Origin: Filosporella fistucella
Taxonomy: Eukaryota > Ascomycota > Leotiomycetes > Helotiales
Length of the DNA: 64,000 nt
Assembly: GCA_030077755.1 (NCBI GenBank)
Contig: JAQJZZ010000019.1
Span: 818,501 to 882,500 of the forward strand
Direction: 5' to 3'
Shown piece after piece: positions 57,980 through 64,000 of this stretch (its first letter is position 1; each line of letters begins with the position of its first letter). The position numbers and the translations under genes were made by a program. A model generated the notes under the pieces. That model worked only from the letters and a program-made list of their open reading frames with translations, did no database searches and was not told the origin of the DNA.

Positions 57980-59413
57980 ATGGACCCGAAATTTAGACCA
58001 TTTATCAATTTCACGGAGGATGATTATTCGTATATACCCTCCCTAAATATACCTACCATCAGCTGACATTCCATAGGCCAGAATCGCCTCAAATCTCTTT
58101 TGAATTGAAAGCTCAAGTGAAAAACAGCACATCATTATCCACCACACTTCCATATACACTCATAACCACACTACGACGATTAGACACTTATCCCAAGGCC
58201 ATAATTTTCCGTTACAGTCAATACGAAAATTTTAAACGTTGTCGATATACCCTTCTTCATGAAACCTCATCTGGTCTTGAGAAAGTAGACGTCCCAGAAT
58301 TACCTTCATATACAATCACCGACGATGAACCAGACACGATGCTATTCAATGGCCATAACAACGGCATCGAAACCCTAGCCGCAAATGGGGAGTGGTGGCA
58401 AGGCGGGGAAGTAATGGCGAATTATCAACAAGCTCTTACGCCAGGTGAGAAATACCATTTCTTCTGGCCTGGAGCAGAGCTAGAGATGTGGGAATGGGGA
58501 GGGAAGAGGGAATGGATGGGAAAGGAATTGAAAACACAAGCTGTCAGAGAAACGAAAGTTCCTAGATTGGTTCTGCCGGCTAGCAATATTCTATCGTTCA
58601 CTGCGAGGGAGGAAAAGGAGCCGTGGCCTGATAGATGGAAGTTTGAGAGATTGCAGAGCGAGAGTTTCGCGTCTATTAATCGGAGAGAAGCCGAGTGGAG
58701 ACGCAAAAAATATCCACCGCCTCAACCGCCTCCTCTAGGACCAGAATCGAGAGTGTGAGTGATTTTGGCACCATCTTCCCCCTTATAATCTCTTGAGTAA
58801 ACTGATGAAATACAGACCCGGAGCACCAATCCTAACAATGAAGTTCGAAGGCCCCTCCGAAGTCAACCTCACAGAAAAACTCAAAATCAAAATCACAGTC
58901 ACCTACGAAGGAACGGGTAATCCAAGACAGACAGCTAAACCCATAACCTTCCACACTATAATCTTCACCTGCTTCCCTTCACCAGGACAACTTCTCCGTC
59001 GTCGCGGTAAAAAATGGGAGATTTGCGAAAGTGAAAACAGCAGCGGCTGCGGTTTTATGATCGTAGATGAACCGGATATACATACTCTCGTAGGTTCAAG
59101 TCCTTATTTCATTTCTCTTGCGCAGGGAGAAGAATGGTGCACGGAGACTACTATACATGAACCGGGTTCTTGGACTATGTTTCCTGAAGATACGAAGATT
59201 GGGGATATGTTTAGATTTTGGTGTAGGGGAATGGAGGTTGATTGGTGGGATTGGGGTGTGAAAGAGGAGCATTTGGAGACGGAGGTGTTGTTGCCTTGTT
59301 TTGTGCATGGGAGTATTACGACTAAGGAGGGGGAGAAGAAAAATGGAGGGAGAGACAAGGTGGTTGTTACTAAGAGTAATATTGTAGAGTTTGTTGTTGC
59401 GGGGTTGGGTTGA
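57980..59413 (+). CDS. Unknown protein made of two homologous halves (W/G-rich domain duplicated)
   Basis: Not recognised as a named family. Exons 57980..58029, 58077..58754 and 58816..59413 join in frame to 441 residues. Halves of about 200 residues share the same order of blocks: ITDDEPDTMLFNGHNNGIET against MIVDEPDIHTLVGSSPYFIS; ANGEWWQGGEVM against AQGEEWCTETTI; PGEKYHFFWPGAELEMWEWG against KIGDMFRFWCRGMEVDWWDW; and the ASNILSFTA against KSNIVEFVV end strand. Each half is predicted mostly beta, like a beta-sandwich. There is no signal peptide with the ATG chosen (MDPKFRPFINFTEDDY). The intron between the halves falls exactly at the repeat boundary, which favours internal duplication. Function unknown. 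Confidence 0.75.
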
Positions 59414-59644
59414 GAGATAAATGGTGTTATTCTAAGTGGACTGGGTGGAGTAAATGCTGACCCTTGAGTCTGATGATCATTTGAGGTCACGGGTAAATAA
59501 AGAAAGTAGTGACTGTGTATTTGCTAAAGAAGAACTAACATGCTGATATGTTGAATATCGCACTCAAAGTTGAGCGAAGGGTACGAAAGTTGACGATGTT
59601 ATCGTGTACGTTATGAGATAGAATTTTCCAGTTCTTTAAATCAA

Positions 59645-61386
<1,742 letters not shown>

Positions 61387-61798
61387 GGTGCTGGCATGAA
61401 ATAGTATGAATGCAAAGAAGCTCTTACAGACTTGATGTTGTCAAGATGGAAGTCAATTGAGAGGAGAAGTAGTGCTGCTTTTATTCTTTATGGGATAGGC
61501 TTCGCTAGATGCCCCCCTGAACAAGCCCGACTCCCGCGCCTTTCGGATGACAGGACCCCACCTTTACACCTGATGTTTGAATTTTAGGAACCCAAACCAC
61601 GAAATTCTGGGATACCACAGAATTCCTTATCCGTGCATTAAAACATATGTAGGAATATTGCTTTATCTGATCGAAGTGCTAAATCATGATTTCTTAGTGT
61701 CATCAGCTGTCGGGCACATCCGAATACAAGCAAACCAAGGTAATCCATCACGAAGTCTGGCTACATCACGAGCTATACTCTGTGGAGATGAGAGGAGA
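61387..61798. other. Intergenic region, MetAP2 promoter
   Basis: About 410 bp holding the MetAP2 upstream region and the 3' flank of the next minus-strand gene. Nothing else seen. Confidence 0.5.
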
Positions 61799-63202
61799 TC
61801 AACAATGGCCAATATTCATTAACAAATCACCAACTACTACATCTATACCTGCACTCCGAGAATCCTCTATCCCAAATCCAAGGAAGACAACATCGTCAAT
61901 ATAGCCATGATATCTCTGTTTCCAGGATTTCCAGCTTATGGAAGTGACATAAAACATTTCTGTCTGCCTCCAAATCCGAATTTTCTCCTCCTCAATTTCC
62001 TTCTGCGAGAGACCTTGCTCACTCTCCAGTTCAGTTGGCTTCCAACGGCCGTGAATCCAGAATGGCTTCGAGGACATGCCATGGATTTTGAAGGGAGCCT
62101 TTTGCTCAAACAGCATGACATATGGCTCATAAACACTATGAAAGTAGCGAAAGCGCTTGTGCTGAAAGATGGTGAGTATGAAGGTATTTTCGTCGTTTGG
62201 TACACACCCAGGATCCGCTCTCTTGCACATTGTAACTGATATCGAGTTTGTTGCTTGGTGTATAGACTCGTTGGCAGGCTGCACTTCTGGCATATATTTT
62301 TCCAAACACTGATTATCACCAGATATAGCAGCTTGAGGCGCAAGATCTTCTCCAACAGAGCCATCGACCTCCAACTTCGCGAAAACACGTTTCGGGTATA
62401 CGTCATGATGAGCGTAGAGTTGCCCATCATGATCCCAGAATACAAACCAGTTCTTCTCCAGGTGCCCATACGGAAGAGGCCTTTGAAGTTCGGCTGCAAC
62501 CTTGAACTGGGTATCCGGGAAAAATTCCTCCCTCCAATCCATCAACAAGCCAAAATCCTGAATCCACTGCCCGAAACACGTGAATTGAGAATTTGATCCG
62601 TACACTGTGTACATGCCGTCTGGTCCATAAAACACTCTGGCATCGTGGGGCCCACGATTAAGGTTGAGAACCAAGACCTCTCCTTCGCATTTATCTCCAA
62701 CCATTGTCTCTACTGGCAAAATAGAGGATGCGCTCACACATCGAAGAGTTCCGTTCTGAAAGGCTGCAGTGCAGAATATTTCAGCAAATATCATTGGCAG
62801 CTTGCTCTCGGGCATGTGACGCTGTGCAACGACAATCCACATATCCTCGAAAAGTGGATGGGGAACAATATTTGGATTGATCGATAATTTGTCGACAAAG
62901 TCGACAAGAAAATACTTTTTGTCTTCCGTCGAAACAGAGAAGACCTCGTGATACCTGTCTGCGTCCACCACTACGTCGTTTTTCCGATGGTCGCCATTGG
63001 ATGTAAAAGATGATAGATAATCGTTCAATGGTAGGATGTGTCCATGAATATCGGAGAGAAATGCTTCTCTCTTGTAGAAGATAATAGCGGTGATTATCAA
63101 AATGGCAATTGACGGGACCAAGAATCGCGTTGTCCTCCTCGGCTGAGCATGCAGCAGTGACTGAGAGCGAAAACTGAGCATCGTCGAAGCCAACCCTTTC
63201 AT
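61799..63202 (-). CDS. Unknown type II membrane protein, possible beta-propeller carbohydrate enzyme
   Basis: Single exon, 467 residues, from ATG 63202. A basic cytosolic N-terminus (HAQPRRTTR) precedes one membrane anchor (FLVPSIAILIITAIIFY, about 27-43), so the rest should face the Golgi or ER lumen or the cell exterior. The lumenal part has repeated beta-rich blocks: NRGPHDARVFYGPDGMYTVY, EKNWFVFWDHDGQLYAHHDV with YPKRVF after it, KRFRYFHSVYEPYVMLFEQK and SSKPFWIHGRW. The R-x-F-x-G-x-DG and EKNW-x-x-F spacing recalls five-bladed beta-propeller glycoside hydrolases/phosphorylases and mannosyltransferases (GH130/GT108-like). That is a pattern-level impression, not an established assignment. 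Cys residues suggest disulfides. The topology fits a Golgi glycosyltransferase. Confidence 0.7.
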   Translation of the reverse strand: MKGLASTMLSFRSQSLLHAQPRRTTRFLVPSIAILIITAIIFYKREAFLSDIHGHILPLNDYLSSFTSNGDHRKNDVVVDADRYHEVFSVSTEDKKYFLVDFVDKLSINPNIVPHPLFEDMWIVVAQRHMPESKLPMIFAEIFCTAAFQNGTLRCVSASSILPVETMVGDKCEGEVLVLNLNRGPHDARVFYGPDGMYTVYGSNSQFTCFGQWIQDFGLLMDWREEFFPDTQFKVAAELQRPLPYGHLEKNWFVFWDHDGQLYAHHDVYPKRVFAKLEVDGSVGEDLAPQAAISGDNQCLEKYMPEVQPANESIHQATNSISVTMCKRADPGCVPNDENTFILTIFQHKRFRYFHSVYEPYVMLFEQKAPFKIHGMSSKPFWIHGRWKPTELESEQGLSQKEIEEEKIRIWRQTEMFYVTSISWKSWKQRYHGYIDDVVFLGFGIEDSRSAGIDVVVGDLLMNIGHC

Positions 63203-64000
63203 CGTGAGGATATACTTTTATAAAAGTTCAAGAAAGTATTTCGAGAATTATTTTCGACAGACTGAAAGAAACAAGCTTCTTTTGAAACCGGTGAGGTCTC
63301 ATGCTTCAGCGATGCGATGGCGGGGTCTTAGCACTGTTTCGAAACAAGGACAGAGCTTCGCATCCAACAAATCATTTTGCAGAAGCTTGTTGCGAGATCC
63401 TGAAACGTACTTAGTGCTCTGACATCTGATCTTTTCTTGAATCATTTTAGCTGTGCTGATGTAGTATTTTGTGCTAATACTGTCTCCATCACGGAAACAA
63501 ATAAAAAGAGGGGAAACAGCATATTGAATTACTGATGATGCAGATTGGATTCGAGTGATTGATGGGCGAGGAGCAACTCTTATATCCAAGAATTTTGAAG
63601 GCACCAGGCTAGTTTTTGCTCCCCCTAGTAGTGGGGCTCTTTCCATGCATTTATACAAAGAATACAAATCTCGGAACCATTTTCATCGTCGGATAAACAA
63701 ATTTCTCCACCATTTCCACGCATGAAAAAACAGCAGCTGTTGAGTGGAGGCAGTCCGGCGGCGCATGTATTGACCGCCCAATTTCATTCTCCGAATTCAA
63801 AACATAGCCTTGGAAATATTCCAACACTCGTCGTATGTCAAATGCATCTTTCAATCTTCCTTACTGATGGAGAAATACTCAGCCACCCTATCTCAAGTCA
63901 CGATATCGTGACCCTAGAGATTTCAGTGAGGCGGAGTCAATAATGTCACATCCGGCTAACTTGAATCAGCAGGTCCATAACAGATGATGCTTGATGAGCT
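63203..64000. other. Terminal stretch without a recognised gene
   Basis: The last 800 bp hold the upstream region of the type II membrane protein gene and only short open frames without family features. Confidence 0.5.

Overview
The window is nuclear DNA of a filamentous ascomycete (Pezizomycotina). Genes carry several short introns of about 45-80 bp with GTAAGT/GTATGT-type donors and CTAA/CTGAC branch points, gene density is about one per 3 kb, and the set includes a HET-domain protein, a secreted pectate lyase, several sugar-transporter-family permeases and a TmpB-type adenylating oxidoreductase. A plant-associated Leotiomycete (Helotiales, Sclerotiniaceae-like) would fit, but that placement is inference. 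No rRNA, tRNA, CRISPR array or intact transposon was seen.

Layout. 1-11 kb: 3' part of an alpha-glucoside permease, a small-subunit type catalase, an NDUFAF5-like complex I assembly factor (minus strand) and, divergent from it, the AP-2 alpha subunit. 11-21 kb: an enoyl-CoA hydratase (minus), a large NRPS-type adenylation domain fused to a membrane ferric-reductase-like domain (TmpB-like), and a second permease. 21-33.5 kb: about 12.5 kb with no convincing protein gene; part of it (about 29.65-32.2 kb) has the strand-biased composition of a transcript with a very long leader and a tiny ORF. 33.5-47 kb: ARPC5, a third permease, a GPI-type PEBP-like secreted protein, a short Vts1/Smaug-like SAM protein, a lactose-permease-like transporter (fourth permease) with a predicted 2-nt microexon and a 9-bp-period G-tract array upstream, and a disordered protein with a repeated motif. 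47-64 kb: an AT/CTAG-rich degenerate stretch next to a HET-domain gene, a pectate lyase, a small heat-shock protein, an unknown protein built from two homologous halves, methionine aminopeptidase 2, and an unknown type II membrane protein.

How they may work together. Housekeeping genes (AP-2 alpha, ARPC5, MetAP2, NDUFAF5) are mixed with lifestyle genes. Four permeases plus a secreted pectate lyase suggest uptake of plant-derived carbohydrate; the catalase and small HSP suggest stress handling; the HET gene suggests allorecognition; the TmpB-like protein suggests a diffusible developmental signal. No metabolic gene cluster with a tailoring set is evident. Coding coordinates were assembled by hand from reading frames and splice signals; every proposed join keeps frame and gives a protein of about normal family length, but no transcript data were available.
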